This document shows, piece after piece, positions 21,801 to 36,800 of a DNA stretch of 64,000 nt (position 1 is the stretch's first letter; each line of letters opens with the position of its first letter). This DNA is from Mimachlamys varia (lineage: Eukaryota > Mollusca > Bivalvia > Pectinida > Pectinidae): contig OX392540.1 of assembly GCA_947623455.1 (NCBI GenBank), positions 28,142,410 to 28,206,409 on the forward strand, written 5' to 3'. The notes beneath the pieces were generated by a model. The model was not told where the DNA came from, searched no databases, and saw only the letters and a list, made by a program, of their open reading frames with translations. Both the position numbers and the translations under genes were made by a program.

Positions 21801-24800
21801 GGGCATAAAATCAACCAACAAACGAAACTTGTCTTTCCCTCCTAATCCGGATATAACGAATTTGTCAACCTGATCGTTTGTTATTAGTTCTTTCTACAAT
21901 TTCTAATTCAGTTTAAGAGTTTGGTATTACTGAGACGGAATCCAAATCAGATGTTGTCATATTCATTGATGTAGAAGTAATTTTCTTATTTAGCAAAAAA
22001 GTGATTCAATTTGGGACAAATAAGTAATAACAATGATGAAGTCTTAGAATTCAATGCTTTAGACAATTGCACGAGTTTCAATCCCGACAGAGCGGGGGCT
22101 ATAGAAAAAGAGACCCCAGCAAGATTTCCCAACAGAAAGAGTGTTATAATTAGAAGGGTGACAAAATCTTAAATGTTTTACTGTAAATGGCTGTTGACAG
22201 ACTATCCATGAGGCTGGTCTTCACGTTTCAACAAATAACAAATGGTATACTTAAGCATTGCCCGGGCGACATTTTAGGTATCTATCTATCCCCCAAGTTG
22301 TATTCATATCGACTGTATACTACATCTGTTAACAGTTCAATGATTGTATGTACATTAAGGATAATTTTTAAATAAAATCGGTAACCGTTCTCCCTTTTTC
22401 CGTGTGGGTTCAATTACTAGAGGAACCAGATTCTAATCAGTGTCATCTAAGCTATTATTAACTATATATAGGCGAAAGCAACAGAGAATGTAAATGTAAT
22501 GTATATGTTTTACAATAAAACATGGGTATTGTTTTTCAACCTCGACAAACTCAATTTAGCTATGCCAGTTAACGTTATCCCAAACAATTACCAGCAACGG
22601 TCGATAAATCTTCAACTAATGAACTTGTGGTTTGATTCCAGTATTCATACTTTCATTCTGAGACCAAGCTTGAACAGTAACGACCAATAGAACGAAAAAC
22701 AAGAGCAGCAATCTTTTTGTGTCCTTGGCAAGAAATACATCGCTATTTTTGTCGTTCATCCTGATTGATCTAATTTTACCTTTTAATTTCTATTTGTGAC
22801 ATTATAAAAAGGAAAGCTTTACTTTACACATTAAAAGTATTGAGATACCCGGTATTAGAATTATTATATATACTGGTATATTAAAATAAAAAGTAGCCTT
22901 ACCACATGCGGTAAACAGTTTCCTTGTGTTTTTGGTGGAGAGGAATTGCTTTTCCCGGAGGTTGTCGGCCAAAGGACCCGATGCTATCTGACATAGCCAC
23001 GAAACGACATAGGGTATGGCGGACAGCAAACCATTCTAAATTATACAAAACAAGGGTATCACTTACAATGTACACCTGCGACTGAAATGCCCTATTTTCA
23101 ATATCAAACTACAATATTTATGATATTCACTCTATTACACAGAACACAGTTTGTTCTCATCTTTTCGAAGCTTGGTTTACGTCAGTCATCGAGAAAAAAT
23201 ACAATACAGTGTATGTATACACGTTTCGACATTTGTATCGATTTCCCCCTGTATTTAATATCAGGCGTGCAAGAAAAATAGTCCATAGTATAGATTTTTG
23301 GGATAGGAAATTCTACCTTCGAATGTAGAATTTGGGGTCAGGACCTCGGCAAGCATCTGTTCTAACCCCAAATTGTATACCCTCGCGTAGAATTCTCTGT
23401 CCTACAAATCTACATATAGTGCATTCTTTTAACTCTTATTGCACAATCTTTGTTCACTCCAAATTGAAAATATGTTTTTGCACAATTAAATAAAATCAAA
23501 TATATTTTACCTCGGTGATATCAAATTTGAGTATATGTTTCATGTACAGGGGGAGACTAGTCAGCATGATGTATAGTCCCCAGTTGTTGGCAAAGTGAGC
23601 AGCACAGTTCGCCCATACAGCTTTAGACGTTAGAATGGCCTTCCACGGTGTTCGGGTATTCTACATGGTTAAACAAAGAATGATAACAAAACTCGTCATC
23701 TTTTATATTTCAAATGCAAGGGGTCACCAATATTTTGGGAAACGTAAATATTGCACAGCCTTTGACGTAAGAATGGCCATCCACGGTGTTCGGGTATTCT
23801 ACAAGTATAAACTGAGACTTAGAACTTGTCATCTTTTAATGTTAATTGCACAAGAGCACCAATTGTAAATTGAAAAGTGTAATCATCTGACGTAGATACA
23901 CTACGGAAATATAATCCGAAAATATAATCAATTCTACGAGATATTCGATAAAATATGAGTCGTTGATGCTGCCAATGTCCTCTCTTTAAAATAAAAAAAA
24001 TCAAAGGGCTAGTTTTTTGTATTATTCCTCATCTGTTCTGACTTATCCCCCCCAGCACTCCGGTTTGAGCGATAATGGTATGACAATTGGTTTTCTAGAT
24101 AACGCGCCCCGATTTTGAGATGCAGGTTGATGAAGACTGTGAGCAAGTTTTATGGTCCCCATCTTGGTCTCGTTTAGAGTTATTCTGTTTCCTAGTATGA
24201 TATAGGATATAAAGCTTTCAAACTGAAATCTTAAAAAAAAATATACGTTTAAACATTTTCTATTCAATTTTATTGCATTTTACATCACAATAAAATTGTG
24301 TAGATTGAGCTGCAAGTACTTCATTAATTCAAAGCACTGTTAAGCACTTTGAGAACAAATTAGATGACCATATGAAAAACCAATCACCAAAATACTGTTT
24401 TAAAGACAAAATATATCTGTTTATGTTTCTTCGTATCTTTGAAGGTAAATGCTTTTGAATATGCTCATTTGTATGCCTACTGGTTTGTACCTGTGATTAA
24501 GACAAACTCATACCTCAGTTATCAGTTTGAGGCCATGTATTTGCTAAGATATGACCTAGATTTAATTAACATGGCGGGTGTCGTCGATGAAGCAGAAGAC
24601 GCGTACTACACCTAGCCTTATTCTCTTGTACGTTTTCAGAGGTATCTGCCCCTGGTTCAAGAGGTTTTGAATTCGGATTTTGGTTTGGTGGTCACTTCGC
24701 TATTCTCTGATTGAAATCCCATGACAACAGACCCTTGGATATCCCCGTTGTCCCTGCACTTGCAGCAAAACAACCAGGATTTAAAAAAGAAAAAAAAATT

Positions 24801-27800
24801 TTGGGGGGAGGGGGTTAATCTATTTTCTACCACAATAGCTTCTGTTATTTCTCTCTCAGACCATTGTATAAACGTGCTGACTGTTGAATAAATATATGTT
24901 ATATACCGCTAGTGGAATATGACCTGCCAGACTTCTGATTAGTTGAGAAGTTGAACTTTGACCGGAAATGTGGATTGTTGACGACGTCATCGATTGTTGA
25001 CGTTGTCTCAACTTGGCGGGAATGTATTCGAGATGATGTGATTTCCCGCAAATCTGCGATTCACTCCAGAAAACAACACTGCAACTGCTGACTAAAAATC
25101 ATTGTGGTAGAAACAGGTCACACCACGCGCGGTTGTTGGATATGGAATTTATTTCACTCTCGTTATTTATTTTTTAAAAATTACAAAAGAAACCCGCTAA
25201 AGCTCGTGTCTTTTGTAACTTTTAAAACATAATTATCTCGAGTGAAATAAATTCCATATCCAACAACCACTCGTTGTGTAACCTCTATATATCAGGCGAA
25301 AACTAAGCTTCTTGAAGAGAAATGCATCAATAAAAAGATTGTTTTATACCATATGGATTCCAGCTGACGTTTCTATGTGAGTCCGCTCCTCTAATGTTAT
25401 CCTTGGGTGAAGAGCAGGAGAGTTGTATGCAAACATCCACCATATGATAAACCACAGACATCCAAGACCGCCTATAGCATAACAGAGTGTTACCATATAA
25501 TAAACCAGAGACATCCAAGACCGCCTATAGCATAACAGTGTTAGCATATGATAAATGCAATAATCAGCAGTCAACAAACAAAGCAAAACCAATAATCATG
25601 ATGACAATAGACACTTAATTAATTATTTAAGCATTGATGACAATTTTGTTTTAGTTATATTTGGGTATGAAACAAATTTTGCTAGTAAACTGTATGAATC
25701 CGCGTAGCGGTGTCTTACAAAGTTTTCAAGCAACATTTTTTTCATAACTCTATGAAACTAAAAACTAATTGACACTAACGCTTATAATTAATTTTTGAAA
25801 CTTATTTTTCAAATTATAACATGTTTATGTACAATTTGACTGATCCAACAACGGATTCTTACAAGTCAATACGCAACGTCAATTGCCGCATTGTGACGTC
25901 AAATTTTTCGCGCAATTTTCGGTTATTTTTTTCATAGAGGTATGAAAAGAAAATCTCAAACAACCAGAAAGCGGCATTCTGCATTCAATTGATGGAAAAT
26001 AAATTATTAGATATTTAATTAACAAATTACGTATTTGTCATTACACAGAATATAACACGAAACAAAATGTTAGTAGGATCTAACAGACGGTCAAACAATA
26101 CAGTAAAGGTAGATAAACATGGAAAATACTATAAATTTATAAATACCGAACTGGATCTCGACCACGTATTGTAATTGGTCAGTTATCGTGAACATGACAC
26201 ATATTCGAGCACACATACGGTGAAATAAATCAGGCAACGGTAGAATAGTATGCCCTTAAAAAAGAAATGCTGGAATATGCGCATGTTCACTTTACCGCTA
26301 CGATAACTAGTCCCTCCAAATAAATGGCAATCTGATTAAAATCATATCTTGATCTCCGCGCCGTTCCGTAAACTTCTCTCTCCTGCCTTGTAAAACGGAG
26401 CGAGAACAAGGATCTGTATTTTAATCAGATTGCGATAAATGATCACGTTCCAGTACAGAAAGAGAAAGGGGAAAAGTTACCAAATACGTAGAATACTGAG
26501 GGCCAGCCGCCGAGGAAGTCAGAATTACATAACCATCCGGATACAGGTAGCACCACCACGATTCCCAACTGTGCACCTTATGAACAAAAAATATACTTGA
26601 ATAACATTACGTAAATGTTGTTTAATTTTCAACTACATGTACAAGTACATTTTTGATGAAACTTTGTGTCCTGTTTCATTTTAACTTGTAGATAATCACT
26701 TTTTTTCAGGTTGATGAAGACTATGAACAATTTGTATGGTTACCATCTCATTGAGATATTTTGAATCCTTGTATGATATAAAGGTGAAGCAGAAGACCCT
26801 TACTCTTCCAGAACCCAAGGTCGGTTAAATATTATCCGTTTGAATATTTTCTGTGTTCATATTTTACTCCTAGTTTAATCGATTTTGAGTTCAAATTATG
26901 GTTTTGAAGACGCTTTGGTATTCATCTTTATTTTGTGATAAATTATTTTAGGGTTAATTAGCAATGCTTATTTTCATTTCGTGTTGTAAACAGTTGGTAT
27001 AGTGCCCGACAAATCCACTAAAAATGAAAATATATCAAATCATTTAAAAAAAAAAGCTTTTGAACTCATAAACCATATAACTTATTGGAAAAGAAGGATA
27101 CAGTACGTTGAACTTCGTTATCTCGAACCCGTATACCTTGAAGACCCCGACTATTTCTAAGCATTTCGTTGGTCCCAGGCAATCTTTACTATAAATAGTA
27201 ACAGTAATGGTTCAGAATACATCAGAATATCAGTAAAGATGAAAATACCGGAACATACCTGCATAGTTGAATCCTGCTAGCTTGCTTCTTTCAAACTTGG
27301 GAGCCCATTTGCCCCACATCGCGCTCATTGCCGGAAACATCACACCCTTAAAATAGACACTGGACGTGTAACTATCAACAAATAGACATACTCAGGACTA
27401 ACGTGTAAATTAGTAAATATGGGGCCGCAGTTACCGAGTGGTTAAAGTGTCCCGACATTCTACCACTAGCCCTCCTCCTCTGGGCCGCGGTAACCGAGTG
27501 GTTACAGTGTCCCGACATTCTACCACTAGCCCTCCTCCTCTGGGCCGCGGTAACCGAGTGGTTAAAGTGTCCCGACATTCTACCACTAGCCCTCCACCTC
27601 ATGGCCGCGGTAACCGAGTGGTTAAAGTGTCCCGACATTCTACCACTAGCCCTCCTCCTCTGGGCCGCGGTAACCGAGTGGTTAAAGTGTCCCGACATTC
27701 TACCACTAGCCCTCCTCCTCTGGGTTGCAAGTTCGAAATCCATATGGGGCAGTTTCCAACTTTCCAGGTACTGACCATAGGACGGTGGCTTTTCTCCAAA

Positions 27801-30800
27801 TACTCCGGCTTTCCACCATCTCCTAAACACGACACGCCCTTAAATGACCCTCGCTGTTAATAGGACGTAAATAAAATTAACCAAGCTAAACTAAACAGTG
27901 AATATGTCTCTCGTGTAATGTATTCTTACTGATAACAATGCTTATAAAGTCAGAATTGTGACGTCGTAGTGAAAACAAATGACACGACACCATTAAGGTG
28001 ACGTTTCACTTATTTTACGTTAGAATTAAGGCAAAACGGAATTTTAAAGGCGTAAAACAAGAGGTCCAACTAGAAATTGTTATTGAGACGTAACAAAGAA
28101 GACAATGACAGTTAAACTTTGCATTGAAAAAAAAAACCAAGTCAACGATGTCCAACTAGAACTTTTACACTCAAAATGCCATAGAAAGGAAGATATCGGC
28201 ATTGTGACGAACAGGAATCAAGATTTCAAACAAAAAATCTTCACAATCATTTTGACGTCGGAACAGGAATCGATATTTCAAACTAAAAAAAATACACTCA
28301 TTATGCCATTGAAAGGAAGATATCGGCATTGTGACGAACAGGAAGCAAGATTTCCAACTGAAAAACTTTACACTCATTATGACCTAGAAAAGGAAGATAT
28401 CGGCATTGTGACGAACAGAGGAATCAAGCTTTGAAACTAAAAACCATCACATCCATTGTGATGTACATGTAATAAGGAAAGAAAAGGCAGTGTTACAATA
28501 CATTGAAATACAAGAAAACAATGTCCAACTAGAAATGTAACTCTCCTTTTGACGTAAACAGGAAGACAATACCAGTGTGACGTCGCAATGGAAAACAAGA
28601 GGAGGACGTCCAACTAGAAATGTTAAACCCACTATGACGTTATACGGAAGACAGAGACCTTGCAACGTCACAAACAATTGACAAGCAGGTGTCTAATAAG
28701 AAATAGTACGCTCACTCCAACTCAAGAATGTATATAAGCATATCCTTTACCAAGGGCATGTCGTAAAATCGAAGACATTGAATAAATAAGCAGTACAATG
28801 TATTACAATGTATTTTGCTGTCATTGGATGGCGGTCTTCCTTTAAATTTAGCCATCCAATGACAGCAAAAGACCAGCACGCGGGGTGACGTCAACCTAAT
28901 GAATATGTAACGAAATGGTCCCCAAGCCGCCACGATCCTAAGACACGGATATTTCGCGTGTTTTTGGAGGAAATGGAGATTATTTCTGAGGAAGGAGGAT
29001 ACATTTGACTTGCATTTAGGAGGTTTCTTAAATAAAAATTATCCATCTTTCCAACGGTACCAAGCGTTTTTTCGTACCTCAACTAGAAATGTGATTTTTG
29101 ATGCAAGAAAGATAGGTGGGGTCTATTTTTCGATCTGGAAAGCTTTCCACCCTTTAGCTTTTATGACTACTGAGGGGGCATTTTTATCAAAAATTGATTT
29201 TAACCCCCCAAATGTGTAAAATTACGCTAAACACCCTATTTTAGGTCCAAAACTAGCTGTAACAAATTCTCAGGTCCCTGTGGCAAGAACCTGAAATCTG
29301 CGTTGAAAGTTTGAAAACACCATGTGATGATTATACGTAGATAGAAACGATATTCGAGAAAAGACCAAAATAAACCTGGCCGTTAAATTTCAAATGTAGC
29401 TCACAAGCATTAGATCACGAAAGAACTTATATAGGTTTGTTTTTAACTATCGCGTAGAATACAATAAAATTGCTGAAATAAAATTTAATCATATTCGAAG
29501 ACAAAGATCTATTGATCAGATTAATATTAGATTACACTAAGAAAAAAAATGAACAAATGAAATTTAATTCCTTTCCGAGAAGTAAATGAATAGTATATAT
29601 AAGTCCTCTCCCAGACAAGTACAAAACATATAAAAGGGACTTTATGGGTAAAAATCACTGTTTAAAAACCCTAAAAAGTATCATTTTGAGAAAGCATATC
29701 ATAAAACTTTAACTTTCTCATATTTAAAAAAAACAAACTTTAAGTTGTTATTTTATAATTAATAATGTACTAGATAAAACCCGTTGCCATTATATAAATT
29801 AAGACCATAAACAGCCAGTGGTATATATAGCACTGAAATGTATAGGGATTGTGATTATGTATAGCTGGCATAGGGTATCATGCTGTTTTCTTATTAATTT
29901 GATATATGTTACGGATAGGAGGAAATCAAAATATTTTCATTTACTTTGATACATGTACATCCCGAAGTAAAACTTAAAAGGTAAATAAATATGTATATGC
30001 TTATCCACAGTTGCTTGAGTTTCTGTCAGTATATAAGATTTTTTACTGACAGAAATTCAGGCAACTTTGGCTTATCCATAAATTATTAATACCTCGATCG
30101 TTCGGGCCTCCCCTCGCCAAATTCTTTGTTAACGAACAACATAGTACTCGCCTGAAAATGCGATATTCATCAATATTAGCTCTGAACCTAGCTTATCTTA
30201 ATTAAGTTAGAATGAGATTATCCATAACGAGATGTAAGAAAGGAGAAACAATGGATAAATCCTGGCACACGTGTCTTTGTTCACAAACACTCCAGTTTTA
30301 TTTTTTGGTCGATCTAAACAATTATTGCACTAATTTCTGTTTTATTGCCATGAAATGTATGGCAATAGTCCCATTAAAGGTTTGGGAAGCATCAATGATT
30401 GTATAGTATAACATAATCAATACCAGGTATGACAATGAGAAGAAAAGAGTGACCATACCTCTCCCAGACCTTGAAGTACACGTAGGGTTATCAGCGCCAC
30501 CTGTCCAAAATGTTTGACGGCTACAGGCGTGATGAGCGCCATCACCGCCGAAAGTAGAATACTGCACCCGAACAGACTCTTGGCCCCAAATGTCTCTGAT
30601 AACCCACCCCCGGGTATCTGTGACAGGAGGTACCCGATGAAAAACGACATTAGAATATGTCCTTGTTCTTTTTCATCCCAGTCAAATTCTCCCTGAAACA
30701 AAGAAAGCTATCATATGTTTTTTTCCCTGTGAAATCCAAATTGATATCCCTCGCGTCATGCATCCAATCTGTTTTGATATCCGCTCCATTCCGTTAAATT

Positions 30801-33800
30801 CTCTCTGCTTCGTCAAGATCTGACAACATCCCATACATGGTAACTATCGTGTATACGTATTCTTTGACAAGAGCATTCATTGCCCGGGAATGGTCAATTG
30901 TATAGAACGTAACAAATATGACGTCATAGTTATGATGACGTCACCAATCGGTCAATGACATTCATGGCCTTATAAATGCCAGCTGAATTCGGTAATGGTA
31001 TAAAGTGCCAATACCATGCAATGGTAAATATTACAGTATAATCCCCGCCACTCCCCAAAAACACAGTTTAGCATCAGAAAATATGCTCGTGGCTGGCTGT
31101 TTGTCGTTTTCTGTTTTTTTTTTTTTTTAATTATTTAATCTAGAATTTATTACCTTGCTTCTTTTTTCATTTTTTTTTATACTTACAAGAGTTTAACTGC
31201 CATCTGATGTGTCAATTTTGTCAAACATCTGAAGAAACTGTTCTCTTTGGTGATTTTATGTTTACGAGGAACCGTTTCTATCGCTGAGTGTACGGACTAA
31301 AAACCGCTAGGACGAACAAGACTGGCGGATCTGCTTTTCCTTATTTAACCATGCAATGGTTTTAGACAAAACACTCACCGTTTGTCTGATAGAAGATCTG
31401 TTTAACGAGCTGTAGGAGGCCGTACAAACACCCCCGGTCCAGTTGGCAGGCGTTTCGCTAGTCTTCACCATAGCGACTATCGCCATACTAAGGTTGACGC
31501 GCAGACAGTACCCACAAAAGAATCCTACAAACGCTAGGCCAGCTATCTCGTGACGAGTTCCAAAAGATGGTCCTGGAAAAATGGACATGGATAGTTGTAA
31601 CAAAGTAGGCATGTTGATATGATATATCACGGTAGCTGTACCATCAGGAAGTATTAATTAGCCTAGATGCTGTGATTTGTTATTAAAGTAAACTAGTGGT
31701 TAATTAGGTCTCTGTCTATTACATCAGTAAACCGGGGCAGGGTGCTGCGGTATTGGTCAGATGATTAACACCAGCTGGACATTAATTATTTTATGCAGAC
31801 GGCACTACTTTGCACACGAAGGGGATTAGTAATTATAAGTATGAGCTAGTATTGGATGGGGTCAGTCTGTGTTTAGAAGGCCGTGGATTAAGACTTTGAC
31901 AGTCTACACGAGAGACTGCCAGGAGGGCTACAGGCTAGTGCTAGTAAAGATGTGGAAGACTTATAAGTTGACAATTGACTTAGCCAGACTGAGACACAAC
32001 GCCGAAGTACTAACAAGTTTAATGATGTTGTAATACCATGAACACGTACTTGTGATGTCGGTGTAATTTACGATCACGAATAAACTGTCTATTATCCAAC
32101 ATTATGTGTCGTTGCTGAATTGTGTCACAGACGATGTTATTTTGGTGACCGTGACCAAGGATATCGAACGGGATAACCATAATACGAAAAATGGATTCAG
32201 AAGAAGAAAGTGCAGAAGACGATGCCAACATGACGGGCAAGGGAAACTTGAAGAAACAACAGAGACAAAGTGGGTGAGTGATTTAGTTTTATCCTTGACA
32301 CAAAAGTAATTCTCATTATGGCACACATTGATGCAAGTTCTGTTTTTCAAGAAATTAATTTACAACTTTCGAGTTTATGTTCTATGGTAGGAGTACAAAA
32401 TATTACCCAGATAGTTAAACCATTTTCAGGAAAACCAGAGGTATTCAAAACGTGGATAAAAGATATAGAAAAATATGCTAATTCAGTAAACTTACCAAAA
32501 GATAAATTAAACCTGGTAGCACTTCAAACTAGTACAGGACCAGTAAGTGATTTCATTCAGAGGTATTTAAACGTAAATAAATCTACCGATTGGAATTTAT
32601 TAAAGAAGGAATTGACATATATTTTTGATGAAATAACCGATCCTCATCATGCTTGGTTATCATTAAGAAATATAAGACAGAACTCAAATGAAAATGTGCA
32701 AGTTTATGCAGAGAGATTGCTAGGAGAATCAGAATTAGTTTTAAAAGGGCAAGACAGATCAGGAGGAAAGGTTATAGAGAGTCAATTGATAGGGTTATTT
32801 ATTGACGGGCTTAAACATGACGATATCAAATTTAAAGTTATGAGAGAAAACCCCAAATCATTTAAGGAAGCCTGTGATTACGCAGTATCAGAACAAAATC
32901 TTTTATTAAGGTTCAAATTAAGGAAAGGAGACGATAACACCCACTTTGATGGACATAAAACAAATACTGAAGACAGGAAAGTTCGTCAAAAAGCAAGGGT
33001 TAAGTGTTGGGGGTGCAAAAAATGGGGACATTTTAAAATAAATTGTCGAAACACAATATGTTGGTATTGTGGGCGGGCAGGACATATACAAAGAAACTGT
33101 AGGGAGAATAAGGCGCAAAACACTATAAAGGGAAAAGTAAAACACTCTGGTTATAAGATATTAGATGGAAGGAATGAAAAAGCTAAGACGTTACCAGAAA
33201 AGAAAAATAATGAAAAAGCTAAGACGTTACCAGAAAAGAAAAATAGGAAATCAATTGACGGGAAGAAAGGTACTCCAAGGAAAAAGGGAAATAAAAAAAT
33301 CAAAATTCCCAATTATAAGATAGAACTGGCAGGTACCCCAAATTCATGTAGAATTAAAATTCAAAACCAGAGACTTAGGGCACTCGTGGATTCTGGAGCA
33401 GAAGTGTCATTGATGCATCGGAGGGTTTATAAAACTTTAAAGCAAAAACCGAAACTTAGTAAGAAAACAATCAACTTACAAGCAGTTAATGGTAAAAGTA
33501 TTCACGTAGACGGGCTCATAAGCATGAAGTTCACTATAGGCAAGGTCGAGTGTTGTCATTCGTTCTATGTTGTATCGGGAATTAATAGAAATATCATATT
33601 AGGTCAGGATTGGTTAGTGAACAACGGTGTGAGGCTTTACTATGATTTAGGGTGTTTGAGAGTTAAAAATACGTATGCGTCACTCGAAGATGATATTCAT
33701 GTGGCTTCTGTTGTAAGACTTAAATCAAAAACCATTATAAAACCTCAAACAGCACAGGTGTGCATGGGGAAATTCAAACAGAGTGCAGGCATAGAAAAAT

Positions 33801-36800
33801 CTGAGTTATGTGAAATATCTGCTATAAATACAGGTGAAATTGCTCAAGAACCGGGATTAATGGTATCAAGTTCCATAGCCAAGCTTAAAAATAACCGTAG
33901 GGTGCCCATTTTGGTTGTCAATAACACTAACAAAACCTTCCAACTGAAAAAGGATACTGTTATTGCCCAGGTAAATTCCTTAGAAGAACAAAGTGTAGGG
34001 ACCATTAATACATGTACCTCTAGTACACCCCAGACAAATGAAACTGTAAATATGACAGAAGTTAGTGTACTAAAAAGCAACCGTAGAGAAGTTCAAAATT
34101 TGATAGCGAATAATAGGGATTTATTAGCAGAAAAAGATATTGAATTAGGTCATACAGAAACAGTTAGGATGAAAATTGATACAGGTGACAACAGGCCTAT
34201 AAAACTCCGACCTTATAGGACACCTTTGACACAGAGGACAGTTATTGACAAGACTGTTGATGATTTGCTGCAGGCAGGTATAATTAGCAGATCTAAATCG
34301 CCTTGGGCTTTTCTAGTTGTGATAGTTGACAAGAAGGACGGGTCAAAAAGATTTTGTGTTGATTTTAAGGCTCTAAACAAAATAACTAAAGCAAATTCCT
34401 ATCCGTTGCCATTGATAGACGACATTCTAGCTTTATTAGGAAAAGCAAAATATTTCACGACGCTTGACTTGAAATGAGGGTATTGGCAAATTTTAATGGA
34501 AGATGAAGACAAAGAAAAAACAGCTTTTGCCTGTCATAAGGGATTGTTTCAATTCAATGTAATGCCTTTTGGATTGTCAAACGCACCAGCTGTATTTCAA
34601 GAACTTATGTCAGAGGTTTTACAGGATTTAGATCAATTTGCTATAGCCTATTTGGATGATATCTTAAATTATTCAGAAACAGAGAAGGAACATTTGGCTC
34701 ACATAGAAGAAGTTTTCTCGAGATTGAGAAAACACAAATTGAAATTAAAATTAAAAAAGTGTCAGTTTTTTCAAACAGAAACAAAATACCCTGGATTTGT
34801 GATCAATCAGAATGGTGTAAGGCCTGACCCAGAAAAAGTAAAAGCTGTGCGACAAATGGTAGCTCCCAGTTGCGTTAAAGAAGTTAGAGGGTTCATTGGA
34901 ATGTGTAGTTACTATAGGAGATTTATATCAAATTTTTCAAAAATTGCAGAACCGTTGATCACACTGACAAAGAAATATGCTAAATTTCACTGGACACATA
35001 ACTGTCAATTAGCATTTGATCAGTTGAAAGATAGTCTCACGGTAGTCCCACTGTTAGCTTACCCAGACATAACAAAACCATATGTGTTATACACCGATGC
35101 TAGTGATACGTGTATAGGTGCGTGTTTGACCCAGCCTTGTGATGAAGGTCAGAACATATTACCTAATGTTAGGAATGAGAAGCCATTGTACTATCTATCA
35201 CATAAGCTATCTGATACACACACTAGATGGTCTACCATAGAGAAGGAAGCATTTGCTATTCATTACGCCCTGCAAAAATTAGATCACTTTTTACACAATG
35301 CTGAGTTTGTAATTCGGACTGATCATAAACCTTTGAAATATTTGTTGGAGTCACCTATGCAAAACAAGAAAATTCAACTTTGGGCATTAGGAATAGCGGG
35401 ATACAATTGTAAAATAGAGTATAGAGCGGGAGTTGAAAACACATGCGCTGATTTGTTATCGAGATCCCCCCTTAAGGAAGATAAACCAAATGAAGACTTG
35501 ACACCGGATCTCAGTGATAAGGCATTTGAAATTAGTGCATTAAATTCCAACAAGTTCAACCCGAAAGACTTTGCTAGTTGTGAAATTGGGAAACCTGTTA
35601 TGACAATTCCTGAAATAGATACTCTAAAGCCAGGAGACTTAGACATGGTAGTAGAACAGGAGAAAGATGTAGAGATACTACAATTAAAGAGACAGTTAAC
35701 TGACAACAAGGTGGGAAAGTCGGTACAGAACAAATACCTGATTATGGATGACATATTGTATTATTTGTCCAACCCAGATGTTGATCCTGTTGTTAGACTA
35801 TATGTACCAGATCATTTGAGATTCAGAGTAGTGACACAATATCATGACGAGAATGGACATATGGGCATTGACAAGACATTTGACGCTATTAGGTCCAAAT
35901 ATTTTTGGCCTAACATGTACAAACAACTGTATGAGTATGTCTCAAGTTGTGTCCCGTGCCAGAGGCGTAGTTCGAAGAAAACAAAACCCCCCTTGCAAGA
36001 AACTGATATACCCCCATATCCGTTTGCTAAGTTGGGACTAGATCTATCAGGGCCATATCCAGAAACCCTGTCAGGAAATAAATACATCATTAGTTTTGTT
36101 GATATATACAGTGGTTGGCCTGAAGCATTTGCTGTCCCTGATAAGTCAGCAGAAAATGTAGCACATTTACTATTGGAGCACATAGTACCCAGATTTGGTT
36201 GTCCATTACAAATTATCACGGATAATGGGACAGAAAATGTTAACAGGGTAATGAAAGAGACTTTAGAAGCATTAAATATAAGTCATGTAACAACTTCTTA
36301 CTACAACCCACAAAGTAATGCAAAAGTTGAGAGGTTCCACAGAACTCTCCATGATGTTTTGGCAAAGAAACTTGAAAATGACACCGCAACATGGGATGTG
36401 TATTTAAATCAAACTTTGGCTGCGGTTCGATTCAATATCAATGAATCATCAAAATTCTCCCCATTTTATCTGTTATACAACCGTGACGTTGTACTTCCCA
36501 TTGACAACTTACTTCAACCGCGTCGTAAGTACTTAGGGGAAGAACCTCATAAGATTGCATTAGAAAAACAACATCAATCATTCACTCTAGTGCATAGACG
36601 TATAAAGAAATCAAAACGGAAACAAGCCAAATACGCAGATAAAAATAGTAAAGAAATCAAGTTTCAAGTAGGGGACCCTGTGTATATATAGAACCATCTT
36701 AGGAAAAATAAGCTACAAGATAAATGGCGCCCATATTATAGAATAGTGGAGCAAAGGACACCAGTGACATTTATTGTCAAAAATCAGTTAGACGGTACTA

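Noticed and set aside
27375..27860. Arg/Ser-rich repeat protein on either strand
   Set aside because: Open frames come from the 60-bp SINE-head repeat; no splice or start support.
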